A DNA stretch of 64,000 nucleotides from Ascidia mentula (lineage: Eukaryota > Chordata > Ascidiacea > Phlebobranchia > Ascidiidae): assembly GCA_947561715.1 (NCBI GenBank), contig OX387201.1, positions 2,560,001-2,624,000 on the forward strand. Reading direction: 5' to 3'. The position numbers and the translations under genes are program-made. Under the pieces are notes generated by a model that saw only the letters and a list, made by a program, of their open reading frames with translations, did no database searches and had not been told where the DNA came from. Of the stretch, positions 40,665-53,900 are shown piece after piece (within the stretch, counting starts at the first letter, position 1; each line of letters opens with the position of its first letter).

Positions 40665-43600
40665 ATGGCTAAGCAAAAGATGAACACCGAAACTCTTGTG
40701 AAGAAACTGAAGGCGGTTTCCAACACACAAGATAGCATTCCAATGCTTTCGTTATGGATCATTCACCACAAGGCTCATCACAAGTTGATTGTCGATCAAT
40801 GGTTGCAAGTTCTAAAACATTGTATGTTTTTATTTTAAAATTTTGACATTTTTGGATAATTTACTTTTGATTTACAAATGCACAACGAAGCTTTTTTGCA
40901 ACTTTGTGTGCAAATGCACCAGATTGGTAAGTTTGTAATTTGCACGGCGAACATTGATTGTGGCCACAAACCACACAAAGGTTTTTCATCTACTCCAGTC
41001 TGCAGAATATGGCAATTCCTTACAAGATCTCGGGCGTGCAAGACTAAATCTTTTCGCGTGCGCACGTGCACGACCCCTAAGCCCGCATGCAACGAAAACG
41101 ATAAAACGTCTTTCTTTTAATTGTTTTTTGTTTAGACATTCACGTGCAGAAAAATTTTCATGTGCAGTCAGAAAAATTTGGCTGGCAAACAAAAAAAGTT
41201 GAAGAAAATCTTGCACGTGCAGCTGCCATACTCTGCTGACTGGCATCTACTAATGTCATTTTATTTTTTTGTGAGAATTGCCGACAAAGTTTTCACAACA
41301 TGTGTGGAAGATTTTCCAATCAGACATATATACATTGCAAAAAAGGGAGCAGTTTTATAATTTAAAGTTTGTTATTTCAGCAAAAAGTCCACACAGACTG
41401 ACATTGTTGTACCTATGCAATGATGTCATCCAAAATTGTCACCGAAAAAATGCTGACATTTTTAAGGAAACATTTTGTGATGTTCTTCCTGAAGCAATTA
41501 CCTTATTAAGGTTAGTTCAACAATTTAGAAATTTGAATTATTGTACAACTCACACAGAACAATTGTGAAAATGCATTTCTTCAGGGACATGGTGATTAGA
41601 CCCAATGTCGAAAGAGTGGTGAAGATTTGGTCAAAAAGAAAAGTTTTGGACTGCGAGATCACTGACCAGCTTATTGCTGCCTTGGTAACCAACAAACCTC
41701 CACAAAAGCTAAGAAACAAATTGCTGGTGGAATACAAAGTATGAATGTTGTTGGGTTTAAATGTCTATGATTTCTTAGACTGTGTATTTTTAAATTTTGC
41801 CATTTTTACAAAATTAGTAATGTTGCTTGTAGTATTTGTATGAAGTGTTTGTGATCTGTCAGAAACATCATTGCTTACTTGACATGCTAAGCTGGTGTGT
41901 AGGTATTCGTACAAGTGGGTAACCTCCTATCGCATATTTCATTATTGATATTCCAAGACACGATTTACATATGATTATTGTTTTAGACTGCAAACCTCAT
42001 AAGTGAAATACAGAAGTTCAAAGATCTTGAAGATGAAATCGAAACAGAACAACAGAGGTTGCGAGCGATGAGGGTGGATGTTTCAAATTATGATGCTATA
42101 AGAAAATTAAAAGGTGAGAAGTGTAACGTTTGGCCATTACCTAGAAGCCTGGAGTGTTAGGTAACATAAATTTCTATGTCAAACTAATGTAGTTTTCAAG
42201 TACAAAAATCCTCTGCATTTTTGTGGTTGTAATAGTGTGTTAACAAAGTTTTTTTTATGACTGATTGTAAATAAACGTCTGATTTTAGACAAAATTGGTG
42301 GTGAAAGATTTTCCAAGGACTTTGAGGAATCTGCCACTCAGCTTGAAATTTTCCTGAAGCGATATGACAAGTTTGTGGAGAGACGAAAGCACTTGTTAGA
42401 ACTCCTAGACCAAGGATCGGTTTACTATCATGCACAATATCACGAAGCAAAGATTGTTGTCAATGTAACATAATGAAATGCTTTAGTAGTATTGCAGTTC
42501 CGTAAAACATGTATGCAGCCATGTATTTTAGTGGCTTGCCAACTAAATTGCTATTAGTGTGGTGTGCTTGAAACTTAAAAATCAAACTTGACATTTGTTT
42601 TATGGTTAATGAATTTTGTAAACTTCCAAACAAACCCAATTTTGTGTTCAGGCATACAAGAGCTTTGAGGGTCGAGTAAATAAGATGAAGCGCGGTCTTG
42701 AAAAAGTAAAATCTACTCTGCCTGTTTCACATGCAACTACATTTGGAAGTGATTTAATGCCTTCACTTCCTGCTCATAACAATACAGAGGAAGATATGGA
42801 GATGTCGGATGATGACAAAGAGCTGGGAAGGTAAGTTTCATCAATACATAAGTAAAAGTTGAAGCGAAAAACATTTTACTACAACATGAATTGGCTGACT
42901 TTTCAACCATAGCTTATTGTGATTATTTTTATAGGTAAAATTTTTATCTTGTTTGTGTTTTTAGCAAGCCGTCGAAAATTGTGGCCGTCAACACAAGTTT
43001 ACTGAAGCCCATTCAGAAAGCAAGCAGTGAAAAAACAACCAACAACGAAAATGTGGTATATTTAGCTATGGGCAATGTGGCATATGCTTCCTGGAGAAAT
43101 TTCCTTTCGTATTGTCATAAGTTTGCCAGTCCCAGTTGTAATTGGATCTTCCATTCAATCACATTTTTCAAGAAGCACAAATTTTTTCACTCAAATGCAC
43201 ATAAAACAATATTTCTAAACTAAATCGTCACTTGGGCCAACTTAAAAATTCCCAATAAGCTATATTAAAAACTGCTTTGCTTGTAGTTAAAGTTACTTGC
43301 AACTGGATTGGAGTCCATCAAATCAACATCTTCTGAAATTGAAAAAGAAGATTTGAGGAAAGCTGTGACTGGGCTAATCAGTCGACCTGGAATGAGGGGA
43401 GCAAGCACTTCAAAAACATCAAACACTACAGTGGTAGACATATTTATGAGTCCTTTTGATGTCCTGCATTATTTGTTCTGAATTCACAAAACAAAAATAG
43501 GATAAACAAACAATTACAAAAAAACTTTGTGTGGTTGTCTCAAAAAGATTTACTTACACAAATGAAAATAAATTCACTGCCGCTTGTTGGACCAGTTGAT

Positions 43601-46282
43601 TTATAATACTGATAAACCTTTCTTTTTTGGTTATTAACACTGCACCTTGTATAATGAAAATAAATTTTTACTGCATTTAATATTTATAGAAAAGTGATTC
43701 TGGAAACATGGGTAGTCTGACCATCACACGCTCCATAGAACAACCTGACTTTGACAGTTCAAGGTGAAAATAACATTTTGTTTTTCTAATAAAATGCATA
43801 ATATGTGCAGATCACTGTGAAAATGTACGTTTAGACCTGGTTTACAAAATGACATCGACATCACAATTGGCAGCGAATCCCCACCATCACCAACTGACTC
43901 CCCAGAGCTCAACATCTCGAGTCCTCCAAGACACCAGAGCCTGGACTCCCGCCTCGCAGATCTTTTCAGGAACACAACCCCCGGTGACGCAGAAAAACCT
44001 GCCAGTGACACGGAATCTGACACTGGTGATGCTGCAAAGGTCCTGGATGACAAGAAAGAAGACCAACTTCCATCTTCATCACTGCTTCCAGGACTGGGAG
44101 GGCTCAATGAGATCAAAACGTCTCTACCAGGTTTTGCAGATGATTCTACTGTTTTAAACGAAAGGCAGAAAGATGCGATGGCGCATGGTGCAACTACTGG
44201 TGCACGAATTGAAAAAAGTATAAGCCAAGCCATACCAGTCATAGGAGGAGGGAGTGCGTTCCGAGCACCCACATCCTCTGTTCCTGACGGTGCATCCACT
44301 CCTACTCTTGATGAAACTCCTTTTAATATTCAAACGGATTTGCCGACCGATCTGAATTTCGGGGCCGGTCAATCATTTCTCTCTCCGCCAAGGTTTAGCG
44401 GCGACGCTTTAAGTTTTTTGAGCAAGTTCATGGGCCAGGCCACCAACACCGAGATAGAAAAAGCCGAGAACGCAATCATGGATAAGGTGAGCGCAAACAG
44501 CCGGGACGCATCACACGAAGAAGTCTGGAAAACAGCCGAGTCAACACAAGCAAATGACAAGACATACATGAATAGGTAGGCTTGCTTATACTGTATGTAA
44601 ATTGCATTGTCGGCAAATTATTCGTAAATTATTTTATGTAAATATTTTGCAAATTCTTGAATGAATTTTCATTTTTTTCTCAACCCTGAGCACACGACAT
44701 GCCGAAGAATAAGAATTTTTGTGACGTTTTTTTTTCGTGTAACGTTTGGCCAACGTAATAAATAACACTTTATTAACAGTAAACAGTCATGGAATACGCG
44801 GATGCCGTCACCCCCCAAACCGACGGTGCCTGTTCCCCCCTCCTGGGAAAGTCTGGCCTTGGCTCGGTCGAATTCTTTTCAGTCCGCCGTGAAAACCGAG
44901 CCTGGCCTCCCGCTGGCGATTAAACATGAATATCCCGGCGACGGTGCAGGGGAATTACCGACCAAGAAAGGAAGGTGGTCTGACGTGGGTCACGAAGACG
45001 CTAATTTTCGGTAAAGTTATTCTCTTAAAATTCCGCTAGTTTCATGTTTCATGCTGTACATCAGAGGTTCTTAACCCTTTTTTCACATTTCCAACTTTCA
45101 GTTTAAACGGAATCCTTAAGTTTTTCTATGCGGAACATCACAACTACTTTTGTATATTTCTGTGCTGATTAATTACTCACCTGCAACCCTCACTTCCCAC
45201 CAGTTAAAAACCAATGCTTTACACGGTGTAAAAAACAGCCAGGCAAAACTCGAGCGTGTGTGTTCTACAACTTCCTGAGTAAATTTGTACAAGGGCGGTA
45301 GCGAAGCAATACGTGTGCGGTGTCCGGTCGGCGGTTATTGTTATTTTTCATAATTTTATCTTTAGCAGGAATTTGTATTTCAATTTTGTAATATCTCGTT
45401 TTCTTTCTGTATTCTTTGAACAGAAAAATCGAGGGTAACCCCGGTGCAATGGAAGGCCGAAGAAACAGCAATCTCATCACGCTTTCTGAGCTGAGATCAG
45501 AGCCAAAATCATCGCCTGTGACAACCCAACAAAACACGTCCTCCTACGAACCGATGTCTCATTTCAGGGAGATACTACGTCGGAAATCAGAAGAACAACC
45601 AAGTCAACCTGCATTTCACAATCAAAAAAACGTTGCGGAAAATTCGGTGCCGCCAAAAGAAATGGCGAAACAGCAACACGAAAGCGAGTCGGACGATAAT
45701 GTGATGCACGTTTCCTCGCATGCTGTTATTGTTGGAACGAAGGGAAACCTGCAGGACTTCGAGCACTCCGTGTCGTACAGCACCTCGGAAATACCGGTTT
45801 CGTCAGTGTACGTGGCATCGGATAGCCAAGATGAAGAGGCCTTTGCTATGGATCGGGATCCTTACGCAAATCCACATCTTCCACCACCGCCACTTCCTCA
45901 TCAGCAAACTTACGAGTATGAGGAGGAACATCACCATGGTAACGGATACAATGCTCCTGTGATAAGAGGTCCTCCTTCAATGAGGTTTCCACCACCTCAC
46001 CATCATCCACACCCGAGAGAAGCTCCACCTCCTCCTAGACCTCCCATTCGAAGGACTTTTGTGGATGAGGAGCGTTTAGGATACGAGCTCAGCCTCTTGG
46101 AAGAGGAGAGACAAAGGGATGCGGCAATGATGGAGTCCATACACAGTCACGAGAGGCGCCCCATGCGCCCGGCAAGGTACCCTGTGAGACCTCCACCGCG
46201 AATCCGCATGAGACACCCAGTACCACATGCTCGTCCACGGTTCCTCGGTGGTCCGAGGCCTCCAAGAATGCGGTACTACTGA
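40665..46282 (+). CDS. RPRD2: Regulation of nuclear pre-mRNA domain-containing protein 2 (CTD-interacting domain)
   Basis: Twelve exons in phase, 1,021 residues: 40665-40821, 41381-41510, 41585-41738, 41987-42113, 42289-42464, 42652-42830, 42965-43055, 43287-43433, 43690-43763, 43835-44575, 44780-45010, 45424-46282. Exons 1-3 encode the CTD-interacting domain ([49 protein letters not shown]). Exons 4-6 encode a coiled coil ([30 protein letters not shown]) matching RPRD2. The rest is low-complexity Ser/Pro-rich, ending in a Pro/Arg-rich tail ([15 protein letters not shown]) like the RPRD2 C-terminus. RPRD proteins bind the phosphorylated C-terminal domain of RNA polymerase II with the RPAP2 phosphatase. 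RPRD1A/B are ruled out by length and by the Pro/Arg tail. Introns 1 and 11 each contain a hAT-like element. Confidence 0.9.
40995..41243 (+). mobile_element. MITE with perfect 8-bp target-site duplication (RPRD2 intron 1)
   Basis: A 249-bp element flanked by identical 8-bp direct repeats CATCTACT (40987-40994 and 41244-41251). Its ends are inverted repeats about 20 bp long (CCAGTCTGCAGAATATGGCA against the complement of TGCCATACTCTGCTGACTGG, two mismatches). Eight-base duplications point to hAT-type insertion. No coding capacity. It is unrelated to the MITE family at 27908 and 45062. Confidence 0.9.
45062..45216 (+). mobile_element. hAT-like MITE, copy 2 (in RPRD2 intron 11)
   Basis: A 155-bp element starting CAGAGGTTCTTAA and ending TTAAAAACCAATG, with imperfect 8-bp flanks CTGTACAT (45054-45061) and CTTTACAC (45217-45224). 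It shares the block CAGTTTAAACGGAATC, the block ACAACTACTTTTGTATAT and the terminal sequences with the 271-bp element at 27908-28178, but has lost about 115 bp internally. Confidence 0.8.
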
Positions 46283-47954
46283 GGATCGTCCCTTTCAGTG
46301 AGTTGCTTTTCCCAAGAAAGTTAAAGATGGCGTGCTCCTCAATTGAGCTCTCATAGAGCGGTGGGCCTCGACATGCTTGCGTTATGCTGATTTTTTTACG
46401 CTTGTTTTAAACCGTGTGGCGTCAGACGTTAGTGTAAATAGTAATGCTCGTTCTTCAGTTGGTAATAACACTTCGCTGAGCACAAGCTGGAGAGTGAGGT
46501 TTGGTTTTATTGCCTTGTGCGAAGAACTGAAAAAGTCAAAAATCAAGTTGGAAGACAAGAAGTTCCACATTTGGAGACTATGGAGTTAAGCGATGAAAAT
46601 AAACGCTTTTATATTTGCTGTTTTGAGCAAATTCGGTGTTTTTTCAAACAGGTTGCTGTCTCTACGACGTTGCGGTTTAAAGTCCTGTCGAATCAAATTA
46701 AAATAGTGTTTTATTATGAAGAAATAAGTTCAATTATAACTTGCCACCAAGAAAGATTGCAACTTACAATGGTGATCGTATGCCATGCAGTTCAATTTGG
46801 GCATTGATTTTTGAAAAACGTTGTGTAGCACCGGGTTAGGGTTGTCTGAAAGTAAACTGAGAAAATAGATTCATTTGCTAAATTTTCTTGTACTAAAACT
46901 TCTACCAGTAACGCTGTTTTGGTTTGATGTGACAAGTTAACAAACAAACAACCACGTGTATTTGTGGTCATGCATGGTTGCAGTTACAATTTGGCACATT
47001 GTTTAGTTTCGAAAAAACTATATTAATAGTATGATGACAGCGAAGTGACACATCAAGGTAATTATTAACTTGTTAATGGGAAGTAAGTCAATGGCTCGAT
47101 TGATGAAAGTTTGAGATGATGAAATTTCCCGTCACGACTCTAGTGATTATTTAAATGCGGTTGTAATTTCACGCTAGAGTGATTTCAATGCTGATCTAGC
47201 TGGCGGCTAGAAACGTTAATTTGTAAGTTTATTTTTTCAAGTAAATGGTGCAGTTTTGTCCGTTACGAAGCATTTGTGACGGAGATATTTAGAAAGAAAA
47301 AAAAAATTGCTGTGCTATTGCTTAGCTTGTGTCTTCGGCGTGCTGAGCTACACTAAAATTATTATTTTTGAGCATTTAAACGTTCGATATAATTATTTTA
47401 GTGTTATGTTCTTCTTGGTGAAGACAATATTCATAAAAAAATGAAGCACAAAAGACTTTGTTTAAAAAAGCTTTGTTTTTGTGTGTTATTTCAGACGGTA
47501 AACCAAGTTAATAACATGATCAAATGCATGGGCTGAAACGGTTATTGCTTAAACTGGGAAGTGGTGACGTCACAAATCAGATTAAAACGGTAGATAATAC
47601 ACATATTCCGATATGCATGATTCTTCAACTAAATGTGTTGTTTGTAAATGTTCAGATTCTGCAATTGAACATCCTAAGTATTTCCCGCACATGCTGTCTT
47701 TCATTTTATCAAGTTTCTTTTTACAAACAATGCATTCCAAGCCAAGTTTTAAAGCTGTTTAGGACGTATCTAAAAAAGTATTCAAAATGTTAAGAATATA
47801 CTAATTCCATGTGCACTTTTAGTCAGACAAGATAATATCCCGGGTTTGTATGTATGTAAATCCACTGCATGAAGCAAGTCTGAGTGCTGTATTATATTTT
47901 CCTCCTTGATTCTGCATGTTTTGAGAAATGGTTTATACAATTTACAGATGAATA
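46283..47954 (+). other. Intergenic region, RPRD2 to TARS1
   Basis: About 1.7 kb of AT-rich sequence containing the RPRD2 3' UTR and the TARS1 upstream region. Short frames here have no recognisable similarity. TTTACAG ends at 47947, seven bases before the TARS1 start codon. This is a likely 3' splice site, possibly for a spliced leader. A short upstream ATG (47948) overlaps the main start. Confidence 0.5.
46598..46603 (+). terminator. Candidate poly(A) signal for RPRD2
   Basis: AATAAA about 315 bp after the RPRD2 stop codon. Confidence 0.4.
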
Positions 47955-50900
47955 ATGGACGCTAGGGACATAGGGCAACTGCAGATAAATAGGGATACTC
48001 TGGTTAGACTAAATAACCACTTAACTGAAAACAGCTACATTTGTGGATTTAATCCCACTGAAGCTGACAGCCAATTAGCATCAAAAATATTGGATAGCTC
48101 ACTTACTCTTCAGGCATATCCAAGCTTGCAGCGCTGGTTTACTCACATTTTGAATTTGGGGCCATATAAACTACCTGTGTTTGTGGAGGTGTGTTGTAAG
48201 GTTTAATTGTATTTTGCCATTGGTGTTCAGTTTGTCAATCTCCTTGATTTAAAATACATTTAAGATTTATTTATTAATTTGCGTTACCTACACCAACAGC
48301 AACAGATGATATTTTTGCTGATAGTATTTTTTTTAATTGCCTTTTACATCTATTTTAGATTGAGTTGTGTGTAGAGGTGGTTTGCAGTGTGATACACCTG
48401 TATTGTTACTAGAGCAACAATACATATACATACATAATTTTAATTAAAATATATATATAGTGTACATACAAAGTATGTTATATAATATGTTTTAGGTGTC
48501 TCATCCAGTTAGACAATTGTTGACAAATATGGCTGACAAAGAAAAAGAAAATGCTCCTCCCCCAAAGGGGAAACAGGAGAAGAAGCCAAAGCAGAGCAAA
48601 GGTAAAAACATTTAATGGTTGAAATATTGTTGATTTCATTTAATTTCAAATTTGTTCAGTTATCCGAATGTAATTGATAAAATAATATGAAGAAATGGTA
48701 CTTAGTTTGAATCAACCCGTTTTTTTGTATTTGACAAAATATAGTGTCACTCAAGCGGAGTGGTTTCTAGCCATGTAGGTCAACATGTCAAGTAACTTAA
48801 TATTTGCAAAATCTCTGATGTGTTTTTTTGTGCAGGCAAACCAAGTGGTGATGGAAGTGGAGGTGTTAAAGAAATGCAACCTTGGCCGGTTTACATTCAG
48901 GAACGACAAGAACTTTATGATAGACTAAAGCTGGAATCTGATCAACTGCTAAAAGGTAAGCTTTAATGTCCAAAAATCTACATCTTTTTTTTATTAACTA
49001 TCTTTTAATCCTGAAATACTTGACGATGCCGTTTCGTAACTGTTGCTTTAATTTGTTGACAGAGAAGCAAGAGTCTCAATCTTTACCTATCAAGATTACT
49101 CTACCTGATGGTAAAATTGTGGATGGCATGTCATGGGTGACCACTCCCTACCAAGTTGCTCAGGGAATAAGGTATGTGAAAGCACATTCACTGCACAATT
49201 TATTTACAGTGTTTCAAAACACAAAGTAATAACACAAGTTTACAGAACATGAAAGATACTGCAATGTACATGTAATTGTTACTCAATGCTACTTGGGTCC
49301 TTTTCAGCACTACTTTCATCAGGTGTTACAACATTGTTTTTTTTATCTTCAATTTTCTGCTTTAATAAATCCTCAAAGTCATCCAGTATATCCATGTTTA
49401 GCGGTTCCATTTCTGACATGGAACCATCAGTGAGACTATCACTACCCTCATTCTTTTCATTCTCATCTTCAATTTCATTCTCTTTTGGTTTCCGGACTTT
49501 CTTTTTGCTTTCCTTGTGTACAATGGCATACACAACTGATTCTTCCAGAACATCACTGTAATGTTCTTCCTTCAGCTTTTTTCCAGCAGTTTTGTCGAGT
49601 GAATCTTTTATGATGTTGGAATCATGGGCATCTTCTTCAGCAGGTATCAAGAGCTCTTCATCTGGAACATCAATATCATCCCAAGCTCGCTCCTTGCTAC
49701 TTTTATCAGCTTTTAAACTTATTTGTGCTTGGTCCCGGTTGTTGGTGTTTTCATGTGAGGGTGTTGCTATTTTCTTTATTTCGTTGTTTAATCCTTCCAC
49801 TATTTCTTCTTTGTTCCCATTGGTGGTAGCGGACTCGTTGTCTGTTGCCTCCACCTCGAACGATTCATCTTCTGCTTTCTGCTCCTCCTCAGATGGACAT
49901 GCAATTGGATTAGCAATGTGATGCACAATGGGTAAATCTGTGTCTTGTTCTTGGTTTTCAGGCTGCTTGACACCAACATCTGACTCAAGAGATAGAGATG
50001 TGGTTGGTGTTCCCATGACAGGTTGGGAAATGTGCATGCTCCCTTGTTCTTCCGGCAAAGCAGGTTGCGTTGTGTCAAGTCGTTGTGAAGCAGATGCTGT
50101 ACATGCTTCTGCAACAGGTTCCAGTGCAAACTCATAGTTTTCTCCTTCAATATTCTCTTCCTCTTCGAGTGATTCTTGTATTGGACGCTTGCTCAACGAT
50201 GGTTTGTGCATCAAAGTTGTTTTGGCCATAAATACATCATCTTGATCGGTGCTTGTCACCTTGGAAGGAGCTACAAATTCTGTTTGAACAGGTGAGGGTT
50301 GGACAAAACTTGTTTCAGCCAGATCGTGTTGATCATCCTCGACTTGTATTGGAGATGTTGGTTCATCAGTCAAAGCTGCAATAACCAGGTGTGACAAAAG
50401 TTAAATTGCTTGCAGGCTATGAATTGCACAATAACCGTGAGACTCAATATCTGTATCACATTTTTTTAGGGGTATTGTACATTGTATGACATACCCTTTC
50501 GTGTTTTGATTCCACTGGTTAATTTAATACTGCTGTCATAATTGTGTGTCCCTGGCCCCTGAATGAACACAGAAGTTATGTAGCAAATCTTGGAAGAATT
50601 TTTGATGAGTTTAAAGTGTGACACTTGTCTTACCTCCTCCTCTCTTTTTCGAGCACGTTCTATTGCTTGGTATATGGGATCAGCAGGCAGTGGTGTTGTG
50701 GGTGATCGATAGGACAATGTACCAGCTGGCGTTGGGTTTGCTACGAGAAAAAAAGTTAAGTTTTGGTAGCAACAACAGAACACAGATAAACATTATCTTT
50801 GGTATCTGTGCTATAACATGCATCACATATTGAGACTAGTTATTGGAAACTAATCTAAAAGTAAAAGAATGGATCTTTTATTTTGGTATTTACCTAAAAT

Positions 50901-53900
50901 TAGGTTGCTTGTTGTCTCTGTATCCAAGTCGCCTCTTGTTTCATTCATAGGAGTCAGATACTCAGAAGTATGTTGTTCATAGGGGGGTGGAAGACTTCCC
51001 GGTGCTAAAAACAATTAAAGTTTCTTAGATTGTCATGAAACTGTGCAATGGTCAAATCATTTATTCATCTTGGTAATTTGTATACTAAGCACATAAGCAA
51101 TAGTTCGGTATATTTGCAGTATTATGGTAAAGGTGACAATAGTGCTTAAATACTTGCTACTGAAAGTGAACTGTGGATTGTGGCTGGATGAGGTGGTGGT
51201 GCTGATGGCATTGCTGCATCCTAAAAAGTAGTTGTGATAAATGAGATCAAGATTTGAAAATACAAAATGCACAAATTGTGTTACCGGTTCTAGTGGTAAA
51301 AATCCCTCATTGGTGTTTCCTCTAAAAATACAAAGTGGTTTTGAATGCCATGTACACTTAGGTATTAGCAGCAAATTCCTGCTGTTGTACTTGGGTGCAA
51401 ACAATGTTGTCCTGTTTTAGTGTATGCTGTTGCCTTATCTTTTGTTTGATACCTGTTTGGTTCAGACCTCCGAGCTTCCCTCCGTGCTTTGCGCCTCGCA
51501 TACTTCACAATTCTTGTGTCCAAAAACACCGCACTCACAGCAATCAGAGATGCCAGAAATACTGTACCTGCAACTGTAAAAATATCCATTCTTGTTATTC
51601 ATCTGCCATTTCACAACACAATAATTTCAATATTGTTTTCAAGCTCTCGCTGAGTTTCTGCGTCCACCTTCTTGCTAGACTTTATTTCAAACAACAGAAA
51701 CATTATAAAAGAATGTTTAAGCAACAAACAACAACAATTTTGTGACTTACTTGCACCGTAAGTATAATAAAGAATTGTTAATGCAGATGGCTGCAGCACC
51801 ATGATGACGGTTTCAGAATGATTTACAAATTACTTCTCTAGCAGGTACAGAAACACCTGATGTTCGTGATTCGAATGGTGTTCATCTCAAATCCCCGAAA
51901 ACTAAATCGGTCCTAGTGTCACATGAACAAGGTTTCCCCTGTTTCTGCTTCGTTGGCCATGTTTTGGTGTGAAACCCCTTTTTTTCGCTTGCAGTGAGCC
52001 ATGACTGCGGTGGTACTTATCACATCCTTGTGTCTACCTCACATCAAGTGAATGCCCACTTTGAATATTTGGGCTTTCTGTCCAAATAAATGGCTTTAAA
52101 TTCGGATTTAAAGCCCATGTAATATGTGTTTAAACAGTTTATGCATAATTTTCTTTTGTTTTACAGTCAGGGTCTGGCTGATAACTGCATCGTCGCGAAA
52201 GTAAACAATGTGGTTTGGGACCTTGACCGACCCCTAGAATGTGATGGAAAGTTGCAACTTCTCAAGTTTGATGACGAAGATGCGCAGGTTGTGTTTAAAC
52301 CTGACCTATTTCTGTCAAGTTAACAACAATAGCTCATGACCCTTAAAAGTGATAATATTTATAACAATGTTGTGTTTTGATTATTGTTGAACAACATTTA
52401 AAGTATTCCAAATAGCATTTGTGATGGACTCCCTGTAAATTTATCTATTTTTCCAACAGAATTTTTCACACTCTGACATTATGCCTTGTAGAGAAACTTA
52501 CATCGCACAGCATTTAATTTTGCTTATATATGTAAAGCTTGAACTGTGATGTATTGTTTACAGGCAGTGTACTGGCACTCCACTGCCCATATATTAGGTG
52601 AAGCAATGGAAAGAACCTATGGTGGATGCCTGTGTTATGGACCTCCTATCGAACAAGGGTTTTACTATGACATGTATATGGAGGACAGGTCAGTTGATAC
52701 AATACGTATAAATGTTGCTAACAACCTGTTAAATGTCAGAAAAATTGTAATTGTATGCATAAACCTAAGTATATATACAACAGCACACAGCAAAGTTTTT
52801 TTTATTAATCAAAGAAATTTCAACTTTATCTCTTCAGAATTGTATCAGACAAAAATGATTTTCCTGCTGTTGAAGGTGTGATGAAATCAATATTGAAGGA
52901 AAAACAACCTTTCGAAAGACTTGAAATTACTAAAGAAAATCTTTTGAAGATGTTTGCTTACAATAAATTCAAGGCAAGCATTATATGGATTTAGGATTTT
53001 GTTCTGTCACATAGTAAATTGCAGTTTAGTTTTAAAATGAAAATAAATAATGTGCAACAGTACAAGGCAAAACACATTAACATAACTTGAAAATAATATT
53101 CAAATTTAAACCTTGAAACTGCATTTTTCATAGTAAACACTTTATTTAAAGCCACAATTTGTCTTTAGGTTCGAATCCTTGAAGAGAAAGTCACAACTCC
53201 CACCACCACAGTGTACAGATGTGGTCCATTGATTGACTTGTGCAGAGGACCACATGTCAGGCATACTGGAAAAATCAAGGCATTTCAACTATACAAGGTG
53301 TGTAACCTCCCTCAAACATAAGAGTTTTATGTTATGGTTAATGAGAGAAAGATGAATACTAATTATATCGACGTACTTGTTAAAAACAGTCAAAAAGATT
53401 GAAGGCTTGCCATTAGTGTATATCTTTTTTAGAACTCTGCTACATACTGGGAGGGTAAGCAGGATATGGAGTCACTGCAGAGGATATATGGAATCAGTTT
53501 TCCCGACAAGAAGGAATTGAAACAGTGGCAACAGTTTCAGGTATGTTACTGCTTCACATTTCAGTGTGAACTCAAAAAGCTCACCTGGTAAAATACTTTT
53601 TATTGCAACTCATGTTTTGACATGCCGGGTAATAAAGTCAAAAACCTGAAAAATAAATAAACAATTGAATGCAAAGCATCACAAACCACCCTAATTTAGG
53701 AAGAAGCAAAGCAGAGAGACCACCGCAAGCTGGGTAAAGTGCAAGAACTCTTCTTCTTCCATGAACTTAGTCCAGGAAGTTGCTTCTTCTTTCCTAAGGG
53801 GGCATTTATATACAACACCCTTATCAAGTTCATCAGGGTAAGTTAGTTTGCCATGATATTCCTATTGAAATAAGATGTAGCTCTTTTAGCTTTATTGAGT

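Noticed and set aside
43724..44299. 191-codon minus-strand frame
   Set aside because: It is the complement of the large RPRD2 exon 10, whose plus-strand frame keeps phase with neighbouring exons.
49286..50150. Plus-strand Ser-rich and other frames over the nested gene's last exon
   Set aside because: They are complements of the acidic low-complexity exon and have no splice links to TARS1.
53168..53178. GGTTCGAATCC, a perfect B-box match
   Set aside because: It is at the start of a TARS1 coding exon (VRILEE) and lacks an A-box and cloverleaf upstream.
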